From assembly GCF_022539665.2 (NCBI RefSeq), contig NC_081335.1:4650001-4714000 (forward strand): 64,000 nucleotides of DNA, read 5' to 3'. The first letter of the stretch is position 1, and every line of letters begins with the position of its first letter. Positions 47,707 to 61,399 of this stretch are shown here, in pieces. The stretch is from Daphnia carinata. Taxonomy: Eukaryota > Arthropoda > Branchiopoda > Diplostraca > Daphniidae. The position numbers and the translations under genes are program-made. The notes under the pieces are model-generated. The model saw only the letters and a list, made by a program, of their open reading frames with translations. It ran no database searches and was not told where the DNA came from.

Positions 47707-50700
47707 TCAGTTAAGGAATTTTACCGCCAAATTGGCACAGCTGGCCGCCATGCCCACGGTTCCACCGTTCATCATGGGGCTAATGACGGTCGAATCGCAG
47801 AGATTGGAACTGTTGGACGATCGTAGAGGGCTCATTACCGTACTCATTGCCCTTTTTAGACGATTTGGCGTTTTGCTAAAACTGAACGCTCGGTTGACGG
47901 CCATACGCGTTTTCGAAGCCAATCTAAAAAAAAATTAAATCAACATATTCAAATTATTTCCGTTTGTTCTGAAACTTTAAAGAGAAAAACGACGTACCTG
48001 GCGGCTCTTCTGAGGGTGCCGGACGCTAAATCACTGGTATCTATATCAAGCTGCCGGGCCTCCATGCAGGCCATGTAATTTTCCTGTGTCAAGGAGGCGG
48101 TTGTTAATACCTGGAAGGTCATGCACATTTCATGCCGTACTTACCGCGTCCGCCCTGCAGGTAATGTTCGCCATCAGCCGACAAAGAGTCTTCAGGAATG
48201 CTACTTTGTCCACGTCTTCAGATGTTATTTCAAACGAATAAAGACGTTCCTTGGTTTCATAGTGACTCCGACAAATTAAGGCAAAAACGTTTTGGCAGTC
48301 TGATAAAATAACAAAATTAAGTAATGCAATTTAATGACCTAACTTGACGAGATTACCTTCTGTTTCCGTAATGTCGATAACCCTTTTTACGTGCGAAACT
48401 GATATTAACTCGACATGCTTGTACGTAGGTTTACTTCCTTTTTCAGCACCTCCCCTAGGTGGTTGCAGGCTGATTGTACTGACATCTCTTCTCAAGGTGT
48501 TGCCTCTTGATCGACGCTTGCATATCTATAGAAATATTTGGTTATAATTACTAGTAAAATGAGAAAGAAAAACACCAACAGGTGGCTTCAGTTTACCTCG
48601 ATGACATCAGAAAATACGAACAGCGTCAGTTGCCCACCACGACCAACGATGCCATCGCCCAATTCAACGACGTCGCAATTCGACACAAAGCTACGGTGCG
48701 AGGAAACAATGTGGGCCTAAATTCATCAAACCAATATTAGCCCAACATGTAGGTTTCAAACCATGTGCGTTGAACATTGGTGGCACATTTTTACAATACT
48801 TACAGGGCAATTCTCGATGTCGTTGAAAATGTCAAAAAGAACGACTTGGCCTTCGGTTCTTCGCTTATCTTCGTTGATGTGCGTCATCACCTCTTTGATT
48901 GTCGAAAGAGCCTTTTCCAGTTCACCGTAATCAGGGTTGCTCTTAGGGGTTTGTTTCAGTAAGTCATTCAAAAGCAGGCTGATGGAGGGGAGTCGTTGTA
49001 CAGGACGAATAAGCAACTCTTGAAGGCTCTGACGTCGACATTTGGGATTGCTCTGGCCCAATTTAAGGAATGCATGAAAACGAGGCTTTGTTCGATCGCT
49101 TACGCTGAGCACTTCTTTGGTTTGCTCGAAAAAGTTGACGAACGGCGGGTAGGCTTTAACTAAGTCGTGTGACTGTAAACGTAAATGCATAGAATTTAAT
49201 GGCAATTCAAGAGTGTGGAAGGTACGGATCGACTTACGTGCTTTAAAATTAAAGCTCCGACGCTAATATCCTCTCTCCAGTTGAGCGCGGCGTTCTTTAG
49301 TTGCACAAGTAACTCAAAATGGATATCATGAATGGGTGGCAGATTGCCGAATATAATTTTGACCTCTGTTGGATCAAGCAGAGGGCCACCAACTTGATTG
49401 GGATCTTCAAGCGGTTTTTTGAACACCTGAAATTTTTTTCATTTTTTAACGAAGGCTTAAATAGAGAGAAATTAATGATAGTCAACCTCAACGATTGTTT
49501 CAAGTATTTCCACATAGTTCATTTCTGTATGTAACAACTCCATGAATACTTGATGTCGAGGCGACATTGCTTTGAGATCCTGTGGCGTCGGAACAGAAAT
49601 GGTAAGATCCCCTAGGCCAGCCTTTTCAGGACTCGTTGCATCAAGAAACGAGCCACTAAGGCTGAGTAACCCCGATTCACTGATAGACGAACGTCGGCGA
49701 TGAACATCTTTTAGATAGACAAAACAAAAATTACATGGGATAAGGAGGAATTTTTTTTTTAAATTGCGGGTTAAAATTTATTACCATGACCGGAGGATGG
49801 TACTTGAAGTAAACTAGGAGATCCTCCTTGGGCAGCAAGTTGGGATACTGTGTCCTTTAGACGCTTACGTTTACGGGTGCGTGATCCTGGAGTGGCGGGG
49901 GATAAAACTCCATTCCTCGGACTGGCTAAATGAGCCTACCAAAAATTTTAGTCATGCACAGCGCAAGATAAATAAAGGCATGAAATGTTAGGATATACCT
50001 CTTTGTATGGATAAAGTTTTTCACTGGCACAAATATCCATTTGAATGGAGACCCAAAACCACTTGACTTCCACCAATACAGCTTTACTAGGCAGTTTATC
50101 GGGAACGTTTCCCGCTCCAAGCGGGTCTATGACCTTTAAATTAAAATTTAATAATCGCTCAATGCACAACTTATTTGAATGCAATACAACATACCACGTG
50201 AGTGCAATTGGGATCGTCCAAAGTCGTAACTGATCCTCCGTTGTTTATTAAAATTTCGTTCATTTGGGCCACTTCGTCATCATTGACTCCTATCCAGCAA
50301 ATGCTAGTGCCTTCAAAAATCTTTAAAGCATGGCTTGTTTGCTATAGAACAAAATACATTTTAATAAATCACAAAACAATAATGGCAAGAGCTAAAAATA
50401 CCATAGAAGAGTCGATGGCACGTACACCTAGTTCGTGGCGCTTCTCCCAAGCAGAGTGGACCCATGAAGCGCTCATAACCGGAATATTGAACGTTACAGC
50501 ATACTGGTATTTCTCTCCTCCAACTTTATTAGCAATGAGATGGGTAATTTTGTTGCAATCAAATTCCTTGCGGATACTGCCACCCATATGATGGATACAA
50601 GAGACCAGAGTGTTCTGTTAATGAAACAATTTCTGGTTGAATGAGTGCTTTGTTTTGTTTTGATATAAATGCAGCTTACCACTTCATCTCGATTTCTAAA

Positions 50701-51239
50701 GCCAGTGAAGCAAGAGACAACATTCTCCATTGATATAGAAAATAGTGGACGATCAAGTTCTGGCATAGGATACTTCTTTGAGACAATATCGAGCAGAGCA
50801 GCATAACCCAGAATCCTGCATTCTTTTTTATACAGAACTTCATATAAGGGATCAGCAAATTCATACAGAACAAATACTGTGTCCTGTTGAGGGCTAACAT
50901 ATTCAAGTCCATCTTGTGAATGAAATACTGGCACTCCAAAACTCTAAAAAGGAATGTTTTAGAAGCCTCTTTAATATTATTGTCAAATTAATTACTTCAG
51001 CAGCTTGTTGAACACCCTCAATTTCTCGCACTCTCCCAACTAAACATATCTTTGCAGTGATCACTGAAACATGAATGGAAAAAATCATAAAAGGACGATA
51101 TTTATAAAGAAAATATCAGGATGAGTTTACCGGGTTGGGAATCGTCTTTATTCCTCCGAGATTTTTTGGACGGCGTTTGCAGAGTAAGATAATTCATTGA
51201 GGCAGACACTGAACCAGACATGTCACAGGTCGTTTCCAT
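47707..51239 (-). CDS. ECT2: ECT2/pebble, RhoGEF for cytokinesis
   Basis: About 15 exons joined by eye give roughly 870 residues, close to vertebrate ECT2. The start ATG is at 51239. Order: BRCT-type region with AKICLVGRVREIEGVQQAA and FVLYEFADPLYEVLYKKEC; a second BRCT opening TLVSCIHHMGGSIRKEFD; and a third containing EVKWFWVSIQMDICASEKL. A linker with the basic cluster RTRKRKRLK (likely NLS) follows. The Dbl-homology domain runs from HTEMNYVEILETI through YPPFVNFFEQTKE to LLIRPVQRLPSISLLLND and VMTHINEDKR. Then a PH domain (GGQLTLFVFSDVIEI, FALICR) and a conserved AFSFSKTPNRLKRAM tail. ECT2 activates RhoA at the cell equator after binding centralspindlin through its BRCT repeats. The gene is complete in the window; start and stop are firm, some internal exon edges were not counted base by base. 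Confidence 0.94.
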
Positions 51240-52799
51240 CGTTCTGATTTAACAAGTACACCGGTATTTAAATGTTTAGGAAATCAAACGTTCGAGTTTT
51301 GCTCAAACGTATAACAAAGAAAGATTCGAGCTGACATTGGGTTTAGAAAACAAAAGGGAGACGAGCCATTTCTTGGAGTTTATTGTGCAACTGTTAAACC
51401 ACACTCGAATGTCTTGCATTGACTGAAGAAGAAGCCAAATTTCAAATTTCCTACAACGTTGCCGGATTGCCTGGCTGTGTTTATTGTTTGTACCTGCCGA
51501 TCATGTTCTTTTTCCCCTCGCGACCGTTATGACTTTCGCTCGTTATATGCACCTGCCTGAAGGTGGGTTGTCCTTACGCTATCCTTGTGTCGAATAAAAA
51601 CGAACAAAACTTGAGACGATGACTCAGAAAGTTCACTTTGCACCTTACACTACACTACTTGCCAGATGTACACCTGGCGAGTGACACATACCAGCTGTTC
51701 CTTTAAATTATTATTTTAAGAAAAACTGGTTCACATTTCGTTTATTCTAGTAGGACAATATGAAAGAGAAATTGAAATGTAGTTGTCGTTGTATCCGAAA
51801 TGCCGAGAAAGAATCATTTAGTTTTGTTAATTTTGAGTCGCTTAGTTTGATACCTGAAGTAAAATCTGGTTTAACAAAATGTGAACCTGAGAGATTAAAT
51901 CGAGAAATGATGTTGACCGCAAGCGAGGTTTGTTAAGATGTTGAAACACAAAGCTCTTTGGGGAGGGACATAGACAGGTAAGCATTGGCATTTACTACTT
52001 TCCGCTTCGGCGGAGAAACACAATAGAAGAGGGTTGGGAAACTGTTGAAACCCTAACCGCCAAGCAACCGCCAAGAGGTTAAAATGTTAATGGCATAGCA
52101 ATGTTGAATGGTTGGAATTTTGAATCCCCTCGTTCGACAAATGATCTCGTTTGCCATTGTAAAAAAAAGGATACATATAAGCCAAAAACATTACAGGAAT
52201 TTGACCAACGGCTGATAGTATAGTATAATAACCAGTTCCTCGCAAGAACCGTTGGGTCTTCGGTTGTTGATTATGAAATTTTCAGTTTCCTTCACACCAG
52301 ATTTTTTTCTTGGAAAACAAACTTGAATATTACATTTCTGGGCAGTTTTCAGTCGCATTATTTTCAGCTTCCAAAAATCATACCCTCTGAACCTGTAATA
52401 AACTACGTCGAGCAGCGTGCTTGCCCTTTACAATTGGTCTGTTATATAAGTAGCCTACTTTCTCGTAAGAGCCCGTTCCTCCCTCAAAAATCCGTTGATC
52501 GGGTTCGGATGGGTTGGTATTTCAGCCAGGATGGATCGGGTGCTGGGGTGGGTTTCAATCCAGATGACCCGAACGCGAGGAAAATCATTTTTACCAAACA
52601 AATCTGACAATATGGGCTCTGTGTCTGCAGACGACAATAGCGGTAAAGTCTGTACTGTAATTTTTATTTTGGATTTTGAAAACAAGGAATGGAATAGAAT
52701 TTAGTTGGTGAATTCCGGTTCTGACGTGAGTTCTACAACAGAAAGAAAAGAAGCAAAATAGACTAGAGTTAAATTTCTCATAGATCGTTATCACTTTAC
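51240..52799. other. Divergent spacer between ECT2 and MIPEP
   Basis: The two genes are transcribed away from each other from this 1.56 kb. No TATA box is obvious next to either start and I see no supportable gene. ORFs at 52323-52704 lack domains. Confidence 0.5.
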
Positions 52800-55533
52800 A
52801 TGATGCCTTCAACTGCCCATTTGCAACAAGTCCTCAAATGCCTTGTTAGAAAGTATCTTCGTCGAAACTCAGATGCTGGCCTCCTATATTTACAAAAAGC
52901 AGCATATGTTACTAGCAGTTCTTCTTCACTGACATCTGCATTTAACTCGAAACCTAGAAAACTGAACCTAAGTTTTTCACTAGCAACAGAAAACACGGTA
53001 ATACATTTGTTGGTTGTATGTTGTGGGCAAATAAGTTTATTGAAAGCATTTGTTTGAAGGGGCTTTTTGATATCCCACAACTAAGGAGTCCAGAGGGTGT
53101 TTACCTTTTGAAAGAAAACAGACTTAATCAAGTAGAAGATCTGGTGGCAGAATGTTGTGACCCCAATAGAAAGAGACGGATGGTGGAGATCTTTGATGAT
53201 CTGTCAAATGCCTTGTGTCTTGTTGCAGACCTTGCAGAATTTTTAAGAATTGCTTCACCAAACCAGCAGTTTTCAAGTGCATCTGAAAATGCCTGTATTG
53301 CCATTTCAAACCTGGTTGAACAGTAAGACTAAACCATTTATACTTTTCTTCTTGTTACATGCCACCTAATTTAAACAAAATGTTTTTCAAAAGGCTCAAC
53401 ACTAACAGAAACCTTTATGAAATACTAAAGAGATCTGTTGAAAGTGGTGATTGTTTACCCACCTCAGCTATGGACACACATGTTGCCAAGCTGTTTATTT
53501 TTGACTTTGAGCAGAGTGGTATTCATTTGCCAGAAGCACAAAGACAGCAGGTTGTCAACCTTAATGAATACATTCTACATCTTGGTCAGAGATTTAGCAT
53601 GAATGCCCATGAACCAAGACAAGTAAACAAGGAAGATCTTCCATCACATATTCGACACCAGTATGTACCTTACCATTTTGAAATAGCTCTTCATTCATGG
53701 CATATACCGCTTGAAGATGATTGTATTTCAGGTTCGCACTTGAAGGAGAAAATATAACCATAAATGGACTTTATACAGACGCAGCAAATGAAATTGCTCG
53801 TGAAGCTGCCTATAAGATCTACCTCTACCCATCTGAGGAGCAAGAGGCCACACTTGATAAACTTCTCCGGGCGAGGCACCATTTGGCGCAGTTGTGTGGT
53901 TTCCCTTCGTATCCTCACAGGTGTTCCTTTATAATCCATGTTAAACGATAGAGAATGTACTATTAATTAACGTAGAGCACTGAAAGGAAGCCTGGCAGAA
54001 ACCCCTGAAATGGTGCTAGGCTTTCTTGATTCGCTATCTGCAGAACTTAAACCACGAGCTGCAAGGGACTACAACACCATGAGAGACTTAAAAAAGAAAA
54101 CAAACTATAATAACAAAGTAACCGAATTTTACGCCATACTTTAAAATTTCCAAAACAAAGTTTTTATACTAATTAAGGAATTGGCGGTGTGGGATACGCC
54201 TTATTTCACCGGAATGGCCCGCCGTCAGATGACTGGTCATGCTGACGATCTCACGCCATATTTCTCTCTCGGAGCTTGCATGGAAGGATTGGATATGATT
54301 TTCCGTAGTATTTATGGTATCCAATTAAAACTTGGAACACTCAAGCCGGGAGAAGCTTGGTGTCCAGACATTTACAAAATTGACGTCGTTCACGACACGG
54401 AGGGCCTTCTTGGACACATCTATTGCGACTTTTATGATCGACCACGAAAACCTCATCAAGATTGTCATTTTACTATTGTTGGTGGTAAAGAGCTATCAGA
54501 TGGGACTTACCAAGTAAGGATTCCGAACCGATTTTCTTCCAATTCATTATGAAATTTACTTTGATTTTTAATAATAGAATCCAGTTGTCGTACTGATGCT
54601 TACTTTGCCGTCTCCCTCATGGGGAACACCGAGTTTGCTGACGCCAAACATGGCTGACAATTTATTTCACGAAATGGGACACGCCATGCATTCGATGTTG
54701 GCAAGGTAAGAAAAGACATTCCGTTACGGCGCCATTAACTCTTTCTGATTTTTCTTCTTTTACGATTCAAAGAACTCGTTATCAACATGTGACAGGAACA
54801 CGCTGCGCAACCGATCTTGCGGAAGTACCATCCATTCTGATGGAATTCTTTGCGTCCGATCCGAGAGTAAATGAAAGCTTCTATCGAGAAAGGTGATTTA
54901 TTTTTAAAATTTTATTCTTGTGTAGGTGGTATCTAAGTTTGCTCGTCATTACAAAACCGGAGAACGGCTTCCCGCTGCTCGACTGGAATCCCTGTGCGCT
55001 GCGAAGCATACATTTGCCGCTGCAGAAATGCAGCAACAAGTATTTTACTCCACCCTAGATCAAAAACTTCACATGCATCCGCGTACGGAAAGCAAAAGTA
55101 CAACTACCGAAGTCTTGGCTGAGACCCAGAACGAGTACTTTGGGTTGCCTTTCGTTCCCAATACGGTAAGTTCGCCTGATATATCGTACATTGCAACTGT
55201 CATTACCAACTTGTTTTAATATTTCGCTACTAGGCATGGCACCACCGGTTTAGTCATATCGTCGGCTATGGGGCTAAATACTACTCTTATCTACTTTCTC
55301 GCGGTGTGGCTGCATGGATCTGGCAACGGTATTTTCAAGACGATCCGTTGAGTCGTACGGCTGGCGAAAGTTTCCGCCATGGCTTTCTTGCTCACGGTGG
55401 TAGTAAGCCAGCACGTGACATGGTCACCGCCTTCTTAGGGAAAGAAGTCAACCCGTCTACATTGACGCATTCGCTCATCGTAGAGTTAGACTCCAAGCAG
55501 GAGACATTAATGTCTCACATCTATAAGAAGTAG
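52800..55533 (+). CDS. MIPEP: MIPEP, mitochondrial intermediate peptidase
   Basis: Ten exons sum to a frame of 718 residues (human 713): 52800-52997, 53060-53322, 53394-53660, 53732-53920, 53976-54117, 54178-54513, 54578-54705, 54773-54866, 54926-55165 and 55234-55533. The N-terminus is a basic, Ser-rich mitochondrial presequence ([20 protein letters not shown]). The conserved [18 protein letters not shown] and LGACMEGLD segments lead to the zinc site FHEMGHAMH (HExxH) in exon 7, then [20 protein letters not shown] with the third ligand region, and the M3-family [15 protein letters not shown]. The enzyme removes eight residues from a subset of imported matrix proteins after MPP cleavage. All catalytic motifs are intact. 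Confidence 0.96.
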
Positions 55534-56233
55534 AAAAAACAATATTGATTCTTATGATTAGTTAGCCTAGTCATGTTATGTTGCATTCAAAGACTGATTT
55601 AACGCAGATCACTTTAACAAATATGAATGTGCTGACTTAAAAACAAAGATGTACTTGATTCCATGAAAGGTGTGGCTGAATGTTTATCTGGCAAACAGAT
55701 AAAAGGAGAAAATTTCTATTAGTGTTCTAAAATGCGTGATCGTCCTTTTTATGCTGTATAGGCGCAACAAGTAAACCGAGTAAGAAAAATACCTGACAGC
55801 AGCATCTCAAACGATATATTCTAGACGACATATATGAGAATGAAGAACGATGGGGGGAAGAAAAGAACTAAAGAAGACATTTCTTTACTTGATACGTTCG
55901 ACCCGTTGCAACCAGAAATCCGCTAGCGGTTTTAAGTGGTTGCGTGTCATTCTTTTTTTTTCTTTCGAGTTCCCTTTTTTTTTTTTTTTTTTTATGAAAA
56001 GCGGCATTCCTGTAAAAGCGTAAAATCAAAGCCTTCTCAAATTGCAAGCATCCGTTAATCATAAACATATCCGATAAAAAGGAAATGAGTCACGCAGTTG
56101 GGGAAAAAGTGTTGGGATTGATAATCGAAGGCGGGTAGTGAAAAGGGGTCGAGACAATTCAAAAGCGGAGAGAGCAAATTTCTTCTTCATACAGAACATT
56201 CCGCTAGTAGACATGTCAGAAAAGAAGGGTAAC

Positions 56234-56264
<31 letters not shown>

Positions 56265-57243
56265 AAAAATACAGATGGGATGAAAATGAAGGCTGAAAAC
56301 ACAAATCAGCTGCGAAGATGGGGAAACAAATCAGCAACAGAACGAGAGGAAATGATTTCGATGAAGACGTCGACAGTAAAACTTAGGTGAAAAAGACGAT
56401 AACGGCTGTACAGACAGACACACGCACACGCACTCACCATACAGAACATAAATGGGCTGTGAAAAATCATACTACAGATGGGTTACACGGATAAACGCAT
56501 TCAATCTGTTGGGGAGGGATTTACGAACATGATGACAGATATTTTTTTTTCTTTTTTTTGTGGGGTGGGGTGGGATAGAACCAAAAAAAAAATTTGCTCT
56601 TATCATTAGCATTCCTCCGTTATGGAACTCAGCTTCTGAATGATTATTTGTTGCCTGGTGTCAAGGGATGCGAGAGACTAGATACCTCGATACCAACACG
56701 AACATTAGAGAGAGGGAGAGAAAAAAAAAATCCATTAAGGTCTCGTGATGACGAGTGGGCGACCAATCTGGGAATGAAAACAAGCGAATCACCTCTTAAC
56801 TCTCCCTCTTTTCCCAATCGAACCAAAACAAAAAGGCGACCTAAGATCAACCTTTCTACAAAATCGAAAACAAAAATTGAAGATACTGTAGATCGAGATA
56901 CCAAGTTGCTCTTCTGCAGTTATTTTTTGTCACTTAGCATTTTTTTTGTGCCCCATTGACATATAAAAAAAACGAACTGGGCGTAAATTTGTCCAATTAA
57001 TCAGGGCTAACTAAGAGATTAATTTCACACGATGAGCTTTAAAATGCACATTCTGCAGAGCCTTTTGGTAGTAATAATGCAGAATAACTGCACGATTAGG
57101 TGGATGAATCGTTGTGAAAGGAGATGTTATGGGAAAAGGGCCACTGAAAGAGATGAGGTGATTCCTCTGAATCCTTCAAACACATTGGGTTCTTAAAAAA
57201 CCCAGACAAAATTTGGTTAGAGCTGCTTGTGTTAAAACCGTCT
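55534..57243. other. Tail-to-tail spacer between MIPEP and NCK
   Basis: Should carry both 3'UTRs. Notable only for homopolymers, including a run of about 31 A from 56232 and T runs near 55977 and 56550, and a short CA stretch near 56420. No supportable gene. Confidence 0.5.
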
Positions 57244-59083
57244 CTAGGCGATTTGTTGTTGCATCGATCTTGCGGCAGGAGTAGGAGGTGCGAATGGAGG
57301 CGGGGTGTAGCCAACCGGCTTGGGTAAAGGTCGGATAAGGAAGAGCCGTTCTCCTTTATCCGACGTAAATATTGGGGATCGTTGGTAATGATCTACCAAC
57401 TGATCGATGGAGTGGAACCTATAAAGAATAATGCACGCGTGAAATTTGAACGACTTCCATATGAATTGCGAAGGACTGGGACTTACCTGCGCTGACCAAT
57501 GACATATAGTGCTCCTTCGACGTGGACTCGGAAATGCTTATTACGACCGGGTGCTTTCAGGGAGACGGAATAATCACCCACCTTTTTAGGACAAAATAGT
57601 TAGGCGTTAATTCATAGGCCAGAAGAAACCTCTTGTATAGTAATTACGTTGGTCTCTGAAGATCGCACAAGGAAATCACCATCCTGACCGTACTGGTTGA
57701 GTAGATTATCGCATTCGGACCGGGTAATGGCTCCATAAAACCAGTGTTTTTCCTTCAGATGGGGAAAGGAAGGATCTTGGCTGGAATTGGCCGATGTAGA
57801 CGGAGGTACATTCAAACTGAGGGCATCTAAACTTCGGCCCATGCCGTCCACTGCGTTATTTCCATTGTTTACGGTATGGGGTAAGTGAGAAACGGCAGAA
57901 GGTCCTGCAGGAGCACCGTTGCCAGGTGCTCGTTGACGAAAGGGCTCTGTCAAGAAATCGCTGATCTCCTAAACGAAAAGAAGGCAAACATATTGAAAGA
58001 CAACGGTTTTAAATAAGGATCTCAAATGACAATACGATCATTATTACCTGGACATAGTTCTTTGGAATCAAGCCAATTGAGCCAAGGGTATTCCGAGCTC
58101 GATACCAGTCAGGGTCCGCTGGTGGGCGATCTAGGATTTCAAGTCTCTCGCCTTTGACAAAGCTTAACTCCTCATTATTTTGTGCAACGAAACTGTTGAA
58201 TGCAAGATAAAAATTGATTTTTCCAAAACATTATATTTTATTTAACAGTTTACCTGTAAAGGGCAACTACTACATCAAGAACATTTTCTGCAGCAGAATA
58301 CATATGTTCTCCTGCTGACATCACCATAGCTGATGCAGCTGGTGGGGCAACACTAGCTGTCATGTTAGTTGCAGGCTGCTGTAAAGAATCAGGCAAGGTG
58401 TAATTTGATGGAAACCAACCTATCTGGTTTTGATATTGGCCTTTCCACCAACCATCACTGCTCTTCTCCAGCACCAGCACCTTTGTTCCTGTTTCCATAA
58501 TTTATTTTTATACACTGTTAATTACAAAAAAATTTCCATAAAATACCTTTGACCAAAGATAATTCATCTGTTTGCTGGGCAGTGTAATTGTAACGGACAA
58601 GAGCCCAACCTTGATGAGGCCCTGCATTGAGATCATGGGTTGGATAATGTGATGTATCGGGAGAAGGACGTTTGATAACCCCAGGAGAGTCAACTTCTCT
58701 CACAGGAGAGCCACCAGGACTAGTGGATGATTTGTTGATACTATTGCCCTTCTTCACACGTTTCTTGATTGAATCAAATATAGAAGGTTTCTCCTTCTTC
58801 ACATAATTACTAGGGACATATCCCCATTGGTGTTGAGAATTTTGAACTTTCCACCAATGTTTTGAGTCATCCAACAAAAGGAGCTTGTCATTCTTTCTCA
58901 GACTTAACTCTTGTGACCCCTGGGCAACGTAATCATACTTGGCGATGACATAACAGTCTTCAATGGCTTTGCCTGAAACGGATGCAATATAGAACAACAC
59001 ATAAACATCACGTTATGACAACTGCATAATGAGTCAGCCTACAATAATAAACCAAACCTACCCATTTTCAGACTGTTAGACAT
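57244..59083 (-). CDS. NCK1: NCK/dreadlocks SH2-SH3 adaptor
   Basis: Seven exons from ATG 59083 to the stop at 57244; the first coding exon (59083-59062) has only seven complete codons. Three SH3 domains in order: [66 protein letters not shown]; and [36 protein letters not shown]-terminal SH2 domain follows, [16 protein letters not shown] with the phosphotyrosine-binding FLVRSS, HFRVHV and [11 protein letters not shown]. The order SH3-SH3-SH3-SH2 is diagnostic of NCK. The protein ends with a Pro-rich segment. It links phosphotyrosine receptors to PAK, WASP and the actin cytoskeleton; in flies it guides photoreceptor axons. Acceptor choices were set by frame and the NCK family pattern. Confidence 0.95.
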
Positions 59084-59091
59084 TATGTTGT

Positions 59092-59490
59092 GCGACCCTT
59101 AGCGGACACAAATGAGCAATCGTTGCCCACAAATGCTTCGCTTTTTTTTTTTCTAGCAATATGCTTATAAAACAATGCAAATGAAATGCACTGACTGGTT
59201 ATTATCGATTTCAATTCTAGAGAAACTTGTCGTGGGCAGGGCTCAATATACAATGTATAGTTAGGCTGCCATATTGAATAGCAAACTTGGCTGTGTTGCC
59301 ATTTCAACTTTAGCCTGCAGCTATTTATTTTCCATTTGCGTTAAGTGGGCGGAGTCTACAAGTATTTACATTTTATGTATTTTTTATTCACATTTATCAA
59401 GGATTGAATGTACTTAAGAAAACGTTAATATTGAAATGATCATTTGAAATGTTTGTGCACCGCGTGAAGACCAAAAGGAACAATATATTT
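59092..59490. other. Short spacer between TMLHE 3' end and NCK 5' end
   Basis: About 400 bp separating two minus-strand genes; it must hold the NCK promoter and the TMLHE 3'UTR. No TATA box or clear motif seen. Confidence 0.5.
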
Positions 59491-61399
59491 TCACGAAATT
59501 ATCCCATAGTGTCTCGCCTTGCTCATGAAGTCCGAACGTGAATAATAACAGCCCCTTAAAACTCTTTTGCCTTCATAACTATTTCGTCCATGAAGCAGTC
59601 GCCAATTATCGATGATCATCACAGTTCCTGGTGAGAGCCGAAACCAATATTCATTTTCTTTTTGCCTCACTAACATTGCCATGGTTCTTAGGTGACGATA
59701 AAAGGTACCAACTTCGGGTTGCGGTACACTTGTTAAGGGCGCCCGATCTAGCATGTTGAACCTATTGGAAAGAACAAAAACCGAAATCACACACGGCTGT
59801 ATTAACGTGGAGAATTCTCACCTTATCTGTTCAAGCTGACCGCTCACTGGATCATGGCGGAGAATGGCACCTCCAGAAGAAAAATGTTCACCTGGCTCTA
59901 TGTACTCTGCTGTTATATTAGCCTTAGATAGGTAGTCGTATGCAACGGGATCGAACAGCTTTAATTGTTTCGCCACGTGAAATCCGTCTACAAGAAATGA
60001 CTCCCCACCTCTTCCATTGAAATGGGTACAATGAAAAACCAAAAACCTTCAAAGAAAGAAGAATACGGTAATTTTTGAGACGATTTAAAAGTCAGTTAAT
60101 TTGCATACCCTTGTGCTTCAGTAAAATAAGTGTTGTCCGTATGCGCTTCTAAATAGCCGTTCAAATAACCGGAGTCCATATGGTCAAAATTAGTGCCTGT
60201 TTCCCAAAACTTTCCGAAGACCGTGCGGGACATACGGCAGACACGCTCAATTATCATTTTGGTGTCGATTTCCGTCGAGGGTACTTGTTCTATTTTAGCG
60301 AAGCCATAGTGGATGACCCGACGATAAATTTCACTTAGGGTATTATCATCGTGCAATGCGTTACGGTGCAGAATGGGCTCTAAATTCGTTATGTTTCCCA
60401 TTGAACCATCCCACGTAATTATTCGGCTTGTCTCTTCCTCTTGTGTTTGGCACCTCCCTTCGTATGTATTGCTTACAAGCCACGGGATGGAATATATTGA
60501 TTTATGCCCATCACACCCTCCATACGAAAAAAAAACAAGATTAACTTAAGAACTTACTATTTTGTAGATGTTTGAATGTATACTGATAATTAATATGATT
60601 TCTTACATAAAACATGCAAGAGACCGTCGCTTTGTGAATGAGCTGATATAGTACTATGTTCATTCAACTTCAGGATATCGTTGTTCCTTTGATATGTGAC
60701 CGCATTATAACAATCTGGGCATCTGCAAAAATAAAATTCGCACTGATAAATTCTAGATAACCTGTTTTAAAAATATAGCAACTTACCTACAGTGATCTCG
60801 AAGCCAGGTCGGATCGAGCTTCAATGTTTGACGCGCGTTCGGTAAATGCACATCTAGAAATTTTGGCAGGGTAATATGTTCGTTTTCTGAAAGAAAGAAA
60901 TGTTTACATACGTATATTGATTATATAAAAATATGAACATCGTACATTTTCCAAACTGGATAAGATATCCACATGTTGAAAATAAAACAAACAAACAAAT
61001 AAAGAAATATGAAAAACAAGAAATAAAAAAACAAACAAAAAGGCTTTGCTCTTGGAGAGTGTTATGAATATCTCGATTACGTTGCGTTAAATAATGAACC
61101 AAAATTTGCGGAATTGTCATAATAAAAAAAATTCTTATTCCAAATTCTTAGGTTGATGATTATCGAAGGAACGAAAGAATGATTTCGAAAATAGCTCGTA
61201 TGTCGAGCTACATTATTACCACTGAATAGTTTGCAGTTGGATTCACAAACTTACCTTGAACCTGAAGACTGTTTCCAGAACAATAGGTAGCACTTAAAAG
61301 GTTAGACTTCAAGAAGGTTTTGCTTGTAAGTAGATTATTATTTCCAAAGAGTAAAGAAGACAATTTGAATAAATGGCTTTTGAAGCTCAAGATGCCCAT
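59491..61399 (-). CDS. TMLHE: TMLHE, trimethyllysine dioxygenase (mitochondrial)
   Basis: Six exons: 61399-61255, 60886-60787, 60722-60607, 60517-60109, 60046-59822 and 59761-59491, summing to 421 residues, the same as human TMLHE. A mitochondrial-type presequence precedes the zinc-binding N-domain with DPTWLRDHCRCPDCYN and the WxDGH..WLVSNTYEG block. The double-stranded beta-helix core has AHTDNTYF (iron ligands His and Asp) and the distal DNWRLLHGR (third ligand His), plus HFNGRGGESFLVDGF. It hydroxylates N6-trimethyllysine using 2-oxoglutarate, iron and ascorbate, the first step of carnitine synthesis. The closest alternative, gamma-butyrobetaine dioxygenase, shares the fold, but the fifth exon read in its correct frame (FLVFHCTHFNGRGG) follows the TMLHE pattern and the presequence supports the mitochondrial enzyme. 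Confidence 0.93.
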